Shown here: positions 1 through 8,304 of the stretch, piece after piece
How the letters are laid out: each line of letters begins with the position of its first letter
How positions within the stretch are numbered: the stretch's first letter is position 1
Source: Desulfonatronum sp.
Lineage (GTDB): Bacteria; Desulfobacterota; Desulfovibrionia; Desulfovibrionales; Desulfonatronaceae
DNA length: 8,778 nucleotides
Direction: 5' to 3'
NCBI GenBank assembly: GCA_007127655.1
Contig: SKYX01000371.1
Location: forward strand, 1-8,778
Program-made: the position numbers and the translations under genes
Notes under the pieces: model-generated
Seen by the model: only the letters and a program-made list of their open reading frames with translations
What the model was told of the DNA's origin: nothing
The model's database searches: none

Positions 1-78
1 ATTGGGGACAGGGTACTGGATGCCAGCCTTCGGGCCCAACTGGTCGCGATGAAAGAAACCATCAAGAGGGGTGAGTAA
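1..78 (+). CDS. atpH: ATP synthase F1 subunit delta, C-terminal end (partial)
   Basis: Reading frame 1 is open from the first base of the window and stops with TAA at 76-78, giving the last 25 residues of a protein whose start lies off the left edge. The peptide begins [14 protein letters not shown] and ends KETIKRGE. This resembles the conserved C-terminus of the F-type ATP synthase delta subunit, where a Gly-Asp-x-Val strand is followed by Asp-x-Ser-x-Arg-x-Gln-Leu and a short basic helix. Delta (OSCP in mitochondria) caps the alpha3 beta3 head and ties it to the peripheral b stalk. Position supports the call, because atpH directly precedes atpA in bacterial atp operons and the gap here is only five bases. 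The fragment is short, so the assignment leans partly on context. Confidence 0.85.
   Translation: MGDRVLDASLRAQLVAMKETIKRGE
66..75 (+). promoter_or_regulatory. Ribosome binding site of atpA inside the end of atpH
   Basis: The purine-rich stretch GAGGGGTGAG sits 8 bases before the atpA ATG at 84 and lies entirely within the last codons of atpH. Translation of atpH therefore runs over the atpA ribosome binding site, which suggests translational coupling of the two genes. The coupling is an inference; the sequence and spacing are seen directly. Confidence 0.6.
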
Positions 79-83
79 CGGCC

Positions 84-1595
84 ATGCAGATCAAAGCAGA
101 TGAAATCAGCAAAATTATTGAGAGCCAGATTCAGAATTACGAACAGCGCGTGGAAATGAGCGAAACCGGCGTCGTCCTCTCCGTAGGTGACGGCATCGCT
201 CGTGTCTACGGCGTGGAAAACGCCATGGCCATGGAGCTGTTGGAATTCACCGGCGGCGTATACGGCATGGTGTTGAACCTGGAAGAGGACAACGTCGGCG
301 TCGCGCTGTTGGGCGATGTCATGCACATCAAGGAAGGCGACACGGTCAAACGTACCGGGCGGATATTTTCCGTGCCCGTGGGCGACGCAGTGGTCGGCCG
401 GGTCATCGACCCCCTGGGAAATCCCCTGGACGGCCTGGGCCCCATCGAATCCAAGGAAATTCGTAAAGTTGAAATCAAGGCTCCCGGCATCGTGGCCCGA
501 AAGTCTGTCCACGAGCCCATGTACACGGGGCTGAAGGCCGTCGACGCGATGACCCCCATCGGCCGCGGACAGCGCGAATTGGTCATCGGCGACCGCCAGA
601 TCGGAAAAACGGCTCTCTGCCTGGATGCCATTCTGGCCCAGAAGGAAAGCGACATCCACTGCTTTTACGTGGCCATCGGCCAGAAGAAGTCAACCGTCGC
701 CCTGGTCGTGGATACCCTGCGCAAATACGGCGCCATGGAATACACGACGGTCATCTCCGCCACGGCTTCCGAACCAGCCTCCCTGCAGTACATAGCGGCC
801 TACTCCGGTTGCACCATGGCCGAATACTACCGGGACAGCGGCAAACACTCCCTGATTATTTATGACGACCTTTCCAAGCAGGCCGTGGCCTACCGCCAGA
901 TGTCCCTGCTGCTGCGTCGTCCTCCGGGACGTGAAGCCTTCCCCGGTGACATCTTCTACAACCACTCCCGCCTGCTGGAACGTTCCGCCAAACTTAACGA
1001 CTCCATGGGTGCCGGCTCCCTCACCGCCCTGCCGATCATCGAAACCCAGGCCGGCGACGTGTCCGCCTATATTCCGACCAACGTTATCTCCATCACCGAC
1101 GGTCAGGTCTATCTGGAGCCCAGCCTGTTCTACGCCGGTGTTCGTCCGGCCATCAACGTCGGGCTGTCCGTCTCTCGCGTGGGCGGCGCCGCTCAGATCA
1201 AGGCCATGAAACAGGTTGCAGGAACCTTGCGCCTGGATTTGGCCCAGTACCGCGAACTGGCCGCCTTCGCCCAGTTCGGGTCCGACTTGGACAAATCCAC
1301 GCAGCAGCGCTTGAACCGCGGTATGCGCCTCGTGGAATTGCTGAAGCAGCCACAGTATCAGCCGATGAACGCGGCCGAACAGGTCATTTCCCTGTACGCC
1401 GGCACCCGCGGCCTGATGGACGATCTGCCGGTTTCCGCCGTGGCCAAGTTCGAGACCGAGTTGCTCGAATACATGCGCAACCAGCGTGCCGACATCCTGG
1501 ACGCCATCAAAACCAAGCAGGCCCTGGACGCAGATCTTGAAGCCAAGCTGCGTGAAGCCATCGAGACGATGAAGAAGACCTTTCAGGCTGAATAA
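84..1595 (+). CDS. atpA: ATP synthase F1 subunit alpha
   Basis: This is the non-catalytic nucleotide-binding subunit of the F1 head; three copies alternate with beta around gamma in the cytoplasmic part of the ATP synthase. At 503 residues it has the normal family length. The N-terminal beta-barrel covers roughly residues 25-95 ([15 protein letters not shown]). The P-loop GDRQIGKT is at 169-176, followed by the conserved [13 protein letters not shown] and [16 protein letters not shown] segments. The alpha/beta family signature [11 protein letters not shown] spans 355-365, and its Arg365 corresponds to the arginine finger that reaches into the catalytic site of beta. The C-terminal helical domain contains the conserved [20 protein letters not shown] stretch. 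Start at ATG 84 is supported by a ribosome binding site and by the usual [10 protein letters not shown]-terminus. One oddity is Ile at the fifth P-loop position, where Thr (GDRQTGKT) is usual; Lys175 and Thr176 are intact. Confidence 0.98.
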   Translation: MQIKADEISKIIESQIQNYEQRVEMSETGVVLSVGDGIARVYGVENAMAMELLEFTGGVYGMVLNLEEDNVGVALLGDVMHIKEGDTVKRTGRIFSVPVGDAVVGRVIDPLGNPLDGLGPIESKEIRKVEIKAPGIVARKSVHEPMYTGLKAVDAMTPIGRGQRELVIGDRQIGKTALCLDAILAQKESDIHCFYVAIGQKKSTVALVVDTLRKYGAMEYTTVISATASEPASLQYIAAYSGCTMAEYYRDSGKHSLIIYDDLSKQAVAYRQMSLLLRRPPGREAFPGDIFYNHSRLLERSAKLNDSMGAGSLTALPIIETQAGDVSAYIPTNVISITDGQVYLEPSLFYAGVRPAINVGLSVSRVGGAAQIKAMKQVAGTLRLDLAQYRELAAFAQFGSDLDKSTQQRLNRGMRLVELLKQPQYQPMNAAEQVISLYAGTRGLMDDLPVSAVAKFETELLEYMRNQRADILDAIKTKQALDADLEAKLREAIETMKKTFQAE

Positions 1596-1612
1596 CCGTT
1601 GAGGAGAGTACA

Positions 1613-2494
1613 ATGGCTTCTTTGAAGGACATTCAGCGCAAGATCGGCGGGGTCAAGAAAACCAAGCAGATTACCAAGGCCATGAACATGGTGGCCTCGG
1701 CGAAATTGCGCAAGGCTCAGCAACGTATTGAGCAATTCAGACCGTATGCGGATAAGTTCTATGAAATGCTCACTGATTTGAGCGGCCGCACGGACGCCAC
1801 GGCTCACCCGCTGCTTGAGGTACGCGAGGAAATCAAAAAGGTCGTGATCGTTCTGGTCACCGCGGACCGCGGACTGTGCGGCAGCTTCAACGTCAACCTG
1901 ACCAACAAGGCCCGCAGGCTGGCGGCGGAAAAAGAAGCCGCTGGAAAGGAAGTAGAGATCATCTGCGTCGGCAAAAAGGGACGGGACGTGATGCGCAAGC
2001 AACCGTGGCCCATCCGTGCCGATCACGTCAACGTGATGAACACCTTTGACTTCACCTTGGGCACGGAACTGGGCACAAGCCTGATGAACAGCTACTTGAA
2101 CCACGAATTCGATGAAGTGATCATCATCTTCGGAAAGTTCATCAGCTTCTCCAAGCAGGAGGTCTCTGTTCTGCGCGTCCTGCCCATCGCTTCGGAAACA
2201 GCCGAGGTGGAGGACATCCAGGGCCCCGCCAGCGAGTACATTTACGAACCCTCGGTGGAAGGCATTCTGGCCGAATTGCTGCCTCGGTTCGTGAACGTCC
2301 AGATATACAGAGGGCTTCTGGATACGAACGCCAGCGAACATGCCGCTCGGATGCGGGCCATGGACAACGCGACGAAAAATTGTGACGAATTGTCGAAATC
2401 TTTGACGTTGGTTTATAACAAGGCCAGGCAAAGCGCCATTACCACAGAGCTGATGGATATCGTCGGCGGCGCTGAAGCACTGAAATCAGCCTAA
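1613..2494 (+). CDS. atpG: ATP synthase F1 subunit gamma
   Basis: This is the central rotor shaft of F1; its long coiled coil turns inside the alpha3 beta3 ring and couples proton flow through the membrane ring to ATP synthesis. The 293 residues match the family. The N-terminal helix carries the hallmark KTKQITKAMNMVASAKLRKA (about residues 16-35). The Rossmann-like middle part opens with VTADRGLCGSFNVN. The C-terminal helix contains ARMRAMDNATKNCDEL and the signature ITTELMDIVGGAEAL at the very end. The gene lies 17 bases after atpA, and GAGGAGAG at 1601-1608 is a near-ideal ribosome binding site for the ATG at 1613. It is followed 16 bases later by atpD, in the standard A-G-D-C order. Nothing suggests truncation or a frameshift. 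Confidence 0.98.
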   Translation: MASLKDIQRKIGGVKKTKQITKAMNMVASAKLRKAQQRIEQFRPYADKFYEMLTDLSGRTDATAHPLLEVREEIKKVVIVLVTADRGLCGSFNVNLTNKARRLAAEKEAAGKEVEIICVGKKGRDVMRKQPWPIRADHVNVMNTFDFTLGTELGTSLMNSYLNHEFDEVIIIFGKFISFSKQEVSVLRVLPIASETAEVEDIQGPASEYIYEPSVEGILAELLPRFVNVQIYRGLLDTNASEHAARMRAMDNATKNCDELSKSLTLVYNKARQSAITTELMDIVGGAEALKSA

Positions 2495-2510
2495 AGAGGG
2501 GGCGTAGTAG

Positions 2511-3917
<1,407 letters not shown>

Positions 3918-3935
3918 GCTGGAAGGTGGCAGATT

Positions 3936-4343
3936 ATGGCCAAGACCATACACTTGGAAATCGTCACTCCCGACCGGAAGCTCCTCAGTGAGGACGTCGA
4001 GTTTATTGGTGCTCCGGGGTTCAATGGCGAGTTCGGCGTTCTACCGGACCACGCTCCCTTTCTGGCGGCCCTGGGTGTCGGCAGCTTGCACTACAACAAA
4101 GACGGGCGAAAGCACTGGATTTTTATCTCCGGCGGCTTTGCCGAGGTTTCCTCAAACAAGATGAGCGTCCTGGCCGAAGTGGCCGAACGGGCCGAGGAGA
4201 TCGACCTGGAGCGGGCCAGAAAGGCTCGGGAGCGGGCAGAAAAACGGCTTGAAGAACAAAAAGCCCAGATCGACTTCGCCAAAACCCAGGCTGCACTCCA
4301 ACGCGCCCTGGCGCGGATGAAGACACGCAACTTGTCTGCCTAG
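3936..4343 (+). CDS. atpC: ATP synthase F1 subunit epsilon
   Basis: Epsilon sits at the foot of the gamma shaft, contacts the membrane c-ring, and in many bacteria restrains ATP hydrolysis through its C-terminal helices. The 135-residue product has the usual two parts. An N-terminal beta-sandwich (about 1-85) includes the conserved LEIVTPDRKLL, GEFGVLPDHAPFLAAL and ISGGFAEV segments. A charged helical hairpin (about 86-135) follows. The start of the first helix reads IDLERARKARERAEKRL, matching the I/L-D-x-x-R-A pattern known from ATP-binding epsilon subunits. It is the last gene of the operon, 18 bases after atpD, with ribosome binding site GGAAGGTGG at 3921-3929, and an intrinsic terminator follows 43 bases after its stop codon. 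Confidence 0.97.
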   Translation: MAKTIHLEIVTPDRKLLSEDVEFIGAPGFNGEFGVLPDHAPFLAALGVGSLHYNKDGRKHWIFISGGFAEVSSNKMSVLAEVAERAEEIDLERARKARERAEKRLEEQKAQIDFAKTQAALQRALARMKTRNLSA

Positions 4344-4386
4344 CCTGTTCAAACAATACAACCAAACCGGCGCAAACCGGAAGCGA

Positions 4387-4422
4387 CGAAAGCGGATCAA
4401 ATGATCCGCTTTCGTTTTTTTT
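4387..4422 (+). terminator. Intrinsic terminator of the atp operon
   Basis: A perfect 12-base-pair stem (4387-4398 with 4403-4414, CGAAAGCGGATC paired with GATCCGCTTTCG) closed by a four-base AAAT loop runs directly into eight T residues at 4415-4422. This is a textbook rho-independent terminator for + strand transcription leaving atpC. On the - strand the same hairpin has no T tract after it, so it is not an obvious terminator for the convergent ATPase gene. For that gene, the - strand reading of 4380-4346 offers only a short CCGG-N6-CCGG stem followed by T/G-rich sequence. The rest of the 121-base gap 4344-4464 shows nothing else. Confidence 0.93.
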
Positions 4423-4464
4423 CGACGTCCTCCCTCACGACTCTCGAACCTGACGACCTGTTGG

Positions 4465-6738
4465 TCACACCGCGATTCGCCGAACCTGATCAAAGTCACT
4501 CCAGCCGCGCAAAACCTTTTGAATCCCGTCCTGCATCAGGGTGCGCATGCCCTGGGCCATGGCCTGACGGCGCAGTTCCGTCGCTCCGGCCTTGCTTGCC
4601 AGCATGGCCCGAATTTCCGGAGTGCCCACCAAAAGCTCATGGATCCCCATGCGCCCTTTGTATCCGGAATTTCCGCACGCGGAGCAGCCCGCTGACCGGT
4701 ACAGGGATGGCGGATTGGTTGGCAAACCCAACTCTTCAGCATACTTCTCGCCATAATGATGCACCATCGCCTCCAGCTCCTCGGAAGAAGGCGTGTAGGG
4801 AACCTTGCACTTTTCGCAGAGCGTACGCAGCAGTCTTTGCGCGAGAACCCCCAACAGGGCGTCGGAAAAACTAATGGGATCGATGCCCAGATCCAGCAGT
4901 CGGACCAGGGTTTCCGGCGCGGAGTTGGTGTGCAGGGTCGAGAAGACCAGGTGGCCCGTGAGCGATGCTTCCACGCCGGCCTGGGCCGTTTCCGCGTCCC
5001 GCATTTCGCCGATCATGATGACGTCCGGGTCGGCTCGCAGGAACGATCGCAGCGCTGAAGCAAAAGTCACGCCGATCTTGGGCTGGACCTGAAGTTGTTG
5101 CAGCCCCGGCTGGGTGATCTCCACCGGATCTTCGGCGGTCCAGATTTTCCGGTCCGAATTATTGATATGCCCAAGAACCGCGTGCAGGGTCGTGGTCTTG
5201 CCCGAACCGGTGGGGCCGACCACCAGGAAGATACCGTGAGGCCGAGCGATCAGCTCCGTGGTCCGATCCATGGTCCGTGGGGACAGGGCTAATTTATCCA
5301 GAGGCAGGGCCCGACTTGCGGCCAAGAGCCGCAATACGGCGCTTTCCCCGTTCACCGTGGGCATGGTCACTACACGCAGCTCCAACGGGGTGTCGACCAG
5401 ACGAACCAGACATTTTCCGTCCTGTGGTTTGCGGCGCTCGGAAATGTCCAAGCCGGACATGACCTTGATCCTGGCGATAACCGCCCGGACGTGGCTGGCA
5501 GGTATCCGCAAGGTTGGACGACACAAGCCGTCCACACGATACCGGACCAGGGCCGGAGCAGCGCCTTTTTCCGGCTCGATGTGAATGTCCGAGGCGTTCT
5601 GGCGGTAAGCCTCCAGGATCAGTTTGTTGACCAACTGGATCACAGTGGCCGTGTTCTCGCTGAGGGTGTCATCCACGTCTTCCGTCAGATCACAGGCTCC
5701 ACCCTCTTCCTCTAGGCGGACAACCAAGTCGGAGATATCCGCCTCATCTTTGGCCCGCAGATCCTGCCCAAGATAACGCTGAATGTCTGCGGGCAGCCCA
5801 ATACGGAAGACATATCGATCGGCTCGGACAATCTTTTGGATTTCCGTAATTCGCTGCATATCCGAGGGGTTGTCGATCAAAATAACGACCTCGTCCGCGT
5901 TCCCGGACAAGGGAATCCAGTTCTGATTGCGCAGATAGTCCACGGAAACGTGCCGAACCAGATCCAAGGCCGGGGTCAGGTTTGGATCATGAGCATGGAA
6001 GGGCACTTGGTAGAACCGCTCCAGGGAATGTCCCACTTCGTCAGGTCGTAGCCCGGCCTCACTGATCAGCAGTGTGCAGACATCCACGCCTTCCTCAACA
6101 GCACGGCGGCAAAACTGTTCGAGACGGTCTCTGGATATGCGATCCTTCAGGACCAGATGCTCGAAGGGACCGTTGGTCCCCTGAAACTCCGAGGAAAATT
6201 TCTGCCCCAAAATAGTCGCCAACTTAGAGGCGTTGCGCAGATCGACTTCGGTGAAGGACGCTCCGGCCTTGCAATTCAAGAGCTGCACCACCCCCAGCCC
6301 GACGCCTTTATGGATGATGGGCACCACCACCATGGACCGACTCCGGAAACCGGTCCGCTGATCAAAGGCCATGTTGAAGCGCAAGGCGGGATGAATCTGT
6401 TGCAGTTCGTCAGCGTCGTAAACATCTCTGATCAGCACGGGGACTTGATTCAAGGCCACGTATCCGGCAATGGAGGTGGGCGAGAGCGGGACGCGAATCT
6501 CCTTGATCTCATCCCCGCTCTTGAACTTGGAGACGATCACCTGGTCGGCGCGTAAGCGCTGGTAAACGGTCAATCGCTCGGCCCGCAGCAAGTGCAGCAA
6601 GGAGGTTTCGATGTCTGGAAGCAGATCGTGAAAGCGATCCGCCAGGTAAATCCGTTCCACCACGGAATTGAACAGGACCTGGGCATCGCAACCGGGCCGC
6701 GGGCTTTGGGCGGCCCTGGAGAGAGCATTCTCGCTCAT
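4465..6738 (-). CDS. GspE/PilB-family assembly ATPase with N-terminal GAF and divergent MshEN-like domains
   Basis: This is a cytoplasmic hexameric ATPase of the type II secretion / type IV pilus superfamily, which drives pilin or pseudopilin assembly at the inner membrane. In its 757 residues four regions can be read. A GAF-type sensor domain covers about 24-184 (SIAGYVALNQVPVLIRDVYD, TGFRSRS at 129-135, GVGLGVVQLLN). An MshEN-like domain covers about 191-330. The N2 part includes ASDIHIEP at 382-389. The ATPase core has the P-loop GPTGSGKTT (508-516), Asp box AEDPVE (Glu536, Asp537), Walker B DVIMIGEMRD (Glu578) and His box HLVFSTLHTN (His596, His603). Four cysteines (641, 644, 685, 688) form the zinc-binding module typical of GspE and PilB. 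All catalytic motifs look intact. Start ATG 6738 lies four bases after the stop of the upstream regulator, with GGTGA as ribosome binding site. GspE and PilB cannot be told apart here, because no partner gene (inner-membrane platform, secretin, pilin) is in the window. Confidence 0.92.
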   Translation of the reverse strand: MSENALSRAAQSPRPGCDAQVLFNSVVERIYLADRFHDLLPDIETSLLHLLRAERLTVYQRLRADQVIVSKFKSGDEIKEIRVPLSPTSIAGYVALNQVPVLIRDVYDADELQQIHPALRFNMAFDQRTGFRSRSMVVVPIIHKGVGLGVVQLLNCKAGASFTEVDLRNASKLATILGQKFSSEFQGTNGPFEHLVLKDRISRDRLEQFCRRAVEEGVDVCTLLISEAGLRPDEVGHSLERFYQVPFHAHDPNLTPALDLVRHVSVDYLRNQNWIPLSGNADEVVILIDNPSDMQRITEIQKIVRADRYVFRIGLPADIQRYLGQDLRAKDEADISDLVVRLEEEGGACDLTEDVDDTLSENTATVIQLVNKLILEAYRQNASDIHIEPEKGAAPALVRYRVDGLCRPTLRIPASHVRAVIARIKVMSGLDISERRKPQDGKCLVRLVDTPLELRVVTMPTVNGESAVLRLLAASRALPLDKLALSPRTMDRTTELIARPHGIFLVVGPTGSGKTTTLHAVLGHINNSDRKIWTAEDPVEITQPGLQQLQVQPKIGVTFASALRSFLRADPDVIMIGEMRDAETAQAGVEASLTGHLVFSTLHTNSAPETLVRLLDLGIDPISFSDALLGVLAQRLLRTLCEKCKVPYTPSSEELEAMVHHYGEKYAEELGLPTNPPSLYRSAGCSACGNSGYKGRMGIHELLVGTPEIRAMLASKAGATELRRQAMAQGMRTLMQDGIQKVLRGWSDFDQVRRIAV

Positions 6739-6742
6739 GTTT

Positions 6743-8188
6743 TCACCGTGACGTCAGTCCGTGCTTATTCAGTTTGTATTGTAATGTTCTGCGACTGATC
6801 CCCAGCGCCTCGGCCGCTTTGCCTCGGTGACCGCCCTGGGCTTCCAACGCGGTTATCAGCACCTGGCGTTCCGCGGCGTTAAACGAGGGTTCGTCAGCAA
6901 CGTCGTCGAAGCGAGCATACTGGATGGATTTCGAGGTTGATACCGCGGAAAGCGGAGATGTTTTTTCGGTCTCCCGGACATGATCCGGCAACAAGTCCGG
7001 TGTCAGCATGTCCGAGCGGGCCAGAATCAAGGCCCGTTCCAGCACGTTTTCCAGTTCGCGGACGTTTCCGGGCCAGCGGTAGGCCGTGAGGGTCTCCAAA
7101 AATCCGGGCCCCATGTCTCGAAAGGGTTTGCGATTTTTCAGGGACAATTTGTGCAAGAGATGGCGGGTCAACAAGGGCAGGTCCTCAAGCCGTTCCCGAA
7201 GGGGGGGCAGTTTGAGCTCCAGGACGTTCAACCGGAAGTATAAATCCTCGCGGAATGCCCCGGAGGACACCAGCTTGGGCAGATCCTGGTGCGTCGCGGC
7301 AATGATACGCACGTCCACCTGGACGGCCTGGGTCCCCCCCAACGGTTCCACGGTGCGCTCCTGGAGCGCCCGCAGCAACTTGGCCTGTAGGGGCGGGGGC
7401 ATGTCCCCCACTTCGTCCAGAAACAGCGTGCCCTTTTCGGCCATTTGAAATCGACCGGGCTTGTTGCTCACCGCCCCGGTGAAAGCGCCCTTGACGTAGC
7501 CGAACAGTTCGCTCTCCAGGAGTTCACCGGGCAAAGCCGCGCAGTTGATTTCCACCAGCGGGCCGGCATGGCGCAGGCTGGAGGCGTGGATCGCCTTGAC
7601 CACCAGTTCCTTGCCGGTCCCGGATTCGCCCAGGACCAGGACCGTGGCTTCCGTGGGCCCGACCTGGTGGATCAGGTCCATCACCCGACGCATGGCCTGG
7701 CTTTGTCCCACCAGACGCGGGCGTCCGTCCTCCTCGCCAAGGGCTCGACGCAAGTCCTGATTTTCCCGGACCAGCCCCAGATAATCCCGGGCCTTAAGCA
7801 GAACGGCCTTGAGTTCTTCGTTGTCCGCGGGCTTGGTCAGGTAGTCGAAAGCCCCCAGCTTCATGGCCTCCACGGCTGATCCGACGCTACCGAAGGCCGT
7901 GAGCATGATCACGGGCAATCGCGGATGCAGGGCCTTGATCTCCTGAAGAATGGTGATGCCGTCCTGGTCCGGCAGGCGAATGTCCAGGAGGACCGCATCC
8001 AGGGGCGTCTTCCCGCGGCAGGCATCCAGGCCCTTGCCACCGTCCGCGGCCTCCAGCACCGCCCAGCCCACGTCCTCCAAAACGGCACGGATCATCAGCC
8101 GGTGGCCGGGTTCATCGTCGATCACCAGGACAACGGGCTTGGCGGAGGGCATTGGGGAAGTATGGGAGGTGGGGGTCGTTGGGGGCAT
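6743..8188 (-). CDS. Sigma-54-dependent response regulator, NtrC family (receiver / AAA+ / Fis-type HTH)
   Basis: This is a two-component regulator that, when phosphorylated, forms an AAA+ ring and opens sigma-54 RNA polymerase promoters. Numbering is from the first ATG. The receiver domain (about 18-135) has Asp24 and Asp25, phospho-acceptor Asp69 in LLDIRLPD, Thr97 and Lys119. The AAA+ domain (about 158-390) has Walker A GESGTGKE at 187-194, the sigma-54 contact loop GAFTGA at 234-239 and Walker B FLDE (Asp258, Glu259). The C-terminus (about 435-481) is a Fis-like helix-turn-helix (GKAAEALGISRRTLQYKL). The start is uncertain. ATG 8188 gives a Pro/Thr-rich tail (PPTTPTSHTSP), and ATG 8152 (Met13) gives a 469-residue protein starting MPSAKPVVLVIDDEP, closer to the usual family start. 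Neither has a visible ribosome binding site. No histidine kinase is encoded nearby. It is apparently co-transcribed with the assembly ATPase gene downstream. Target promoters cannot be read from the sequence. Confidence 0.95.
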   Translation of the reverse strand: MPPTTPTSHTSPMPSAKPVVLVIDDEPGHRLMIRAVLEDVGWAVLEAADGGKGLDACRGKTPLDAVLLDIRLPDQDGITILQEIKALHPRLPVIMLTAFGSVGSAVEAMKLGAFDYLTKPADNEELKAVLLKARDYLGLVRENQDLRRALGEEDGRPRLVGQSQAMRRVMDLIHQVGPTEATVLVLGESGTGKELVVKAIHASSLRHAGPLVEINCAALPGELLESELFGYVKGAFTGAVSNKPGRFQMAEKGTLFLDEVGDMPPPLQAKLLRALQERTVEPLGGTQAVQVDVRIIAATHQDLPKLVSSGAFREDLYFRLNVLELKLPPLRERLEDLPLLTRHLLHKLSLKNRKPFRDMGPGFLETLTAYRWPGNVRELENVLERALILARSDMLTPDLLPDHVRETEKTSPLSAVSTSKSIQYARFDDVADEPSFNAAERQVLITALEAQGGHRGKAAEALGISRRTLQYKLNKHGLTSR

Positions 8189-8191
8189 GGG
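8154..8191 (+). other. G-quadruplex motif at the 5' end of the regulator gene
   Basis: Five runs of three or more G lie on the + strand at 8154-8157, 8164-8166, 8171-8175, 8181-8185 and 8189-8191. The loops between them are 6, 4, 5 and 3 bases, which satisfies the standard intramolecular G-quadruplex pattern with one run to spare. It is on the template strand of the regulator gene, overlapping the first proposed start codon. The motif is seen directly; whether it folds or matters is not known, and a biased Pro/Thr-coding tail would give a similar pattern. Confidence 0.5.
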
Positions 8192-8200
8192 ATGATACCA
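8192..8200 (-). promoter_or_regulatory. Possible extended -10 promoter for the regulator/ATPase pair
   Basis: Read on the - strand, 8200-8192 is TGGTATCAT, an extended -10 element (TG, one base, then TATCAT, five of six matches to TATAAT). No convincing -35 hexamer lies 16-18 bases upstream; only the T tract of the preceding terminator is there. Transcription would begin near 8185, inside or after the ATG at 8188, which would favour ATG 8152 as the true start. The element is short and unproven. Confidence 0.3.
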
Positions 8201-8214
8201 GCAAAGGGTGTGAT

Positions 8215-8251
8215 AAAAAAATCCCGCCTTCGAACCAGGGCGAAGGCGGGA
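8215..8251 (-). terminator. Intrinsic terminator of ilvC
   Basis: On the - strand an 11-base-pair GC-rich stem (8251-8241 paired with 8232-8222, TCCCGCCTTCG / CGAAGGCGGGA) with an eight-base loop is followed by seven T residues (8221-8215). It lies 53 bases past the ilvC stop codon and is a strong rho-independent terminator for that gene. The response-regulator gene begins only about 25 bases beyond it. Confidence 0.92.
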
Positions 8252-8304
8252 CGGATGGACGAGTCACGGCGAAAGCCGTTTACGTTTACGATGTTCGCAA
8301 CGGG

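Noticed and set aside
690..1613. Long open frame (307 codons) on the - strand opposite atpA; similar ones lie opposite atpG (1583-2431) and atpD (2670-3596).
   Set aside because: They lie wholly antisense to highly conserved atp genes, have no recognisable domains, and are expected by-products of the codon bias of GC-rich genes.
4361..4380. Direct repeat AAACCGG-CGC-AAACCGG after atpC.
   Set aside because: Two short copies only, with no array, flanking duplication or mobile gene; most likely chance, or at best a weak terminator stem for the convergent gene.
7387..7410. G-run/C-run inverted repeat (GGGGGCATGTCCCCC) resembling a hairpin or operator.
   Set aside because: It encodes the conserved GDMPPPLQ segment just after Walker B in the regulator, so protein conservation explains it.
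8199..8221. Sigma-54 type promoter upstream of the regulator: the - strand has TTGCT, a good -12 element.
   Set aside because: The matching -24 region reads TATCACA and lacks the essential GG, so this is not a credible sigma-54 site.
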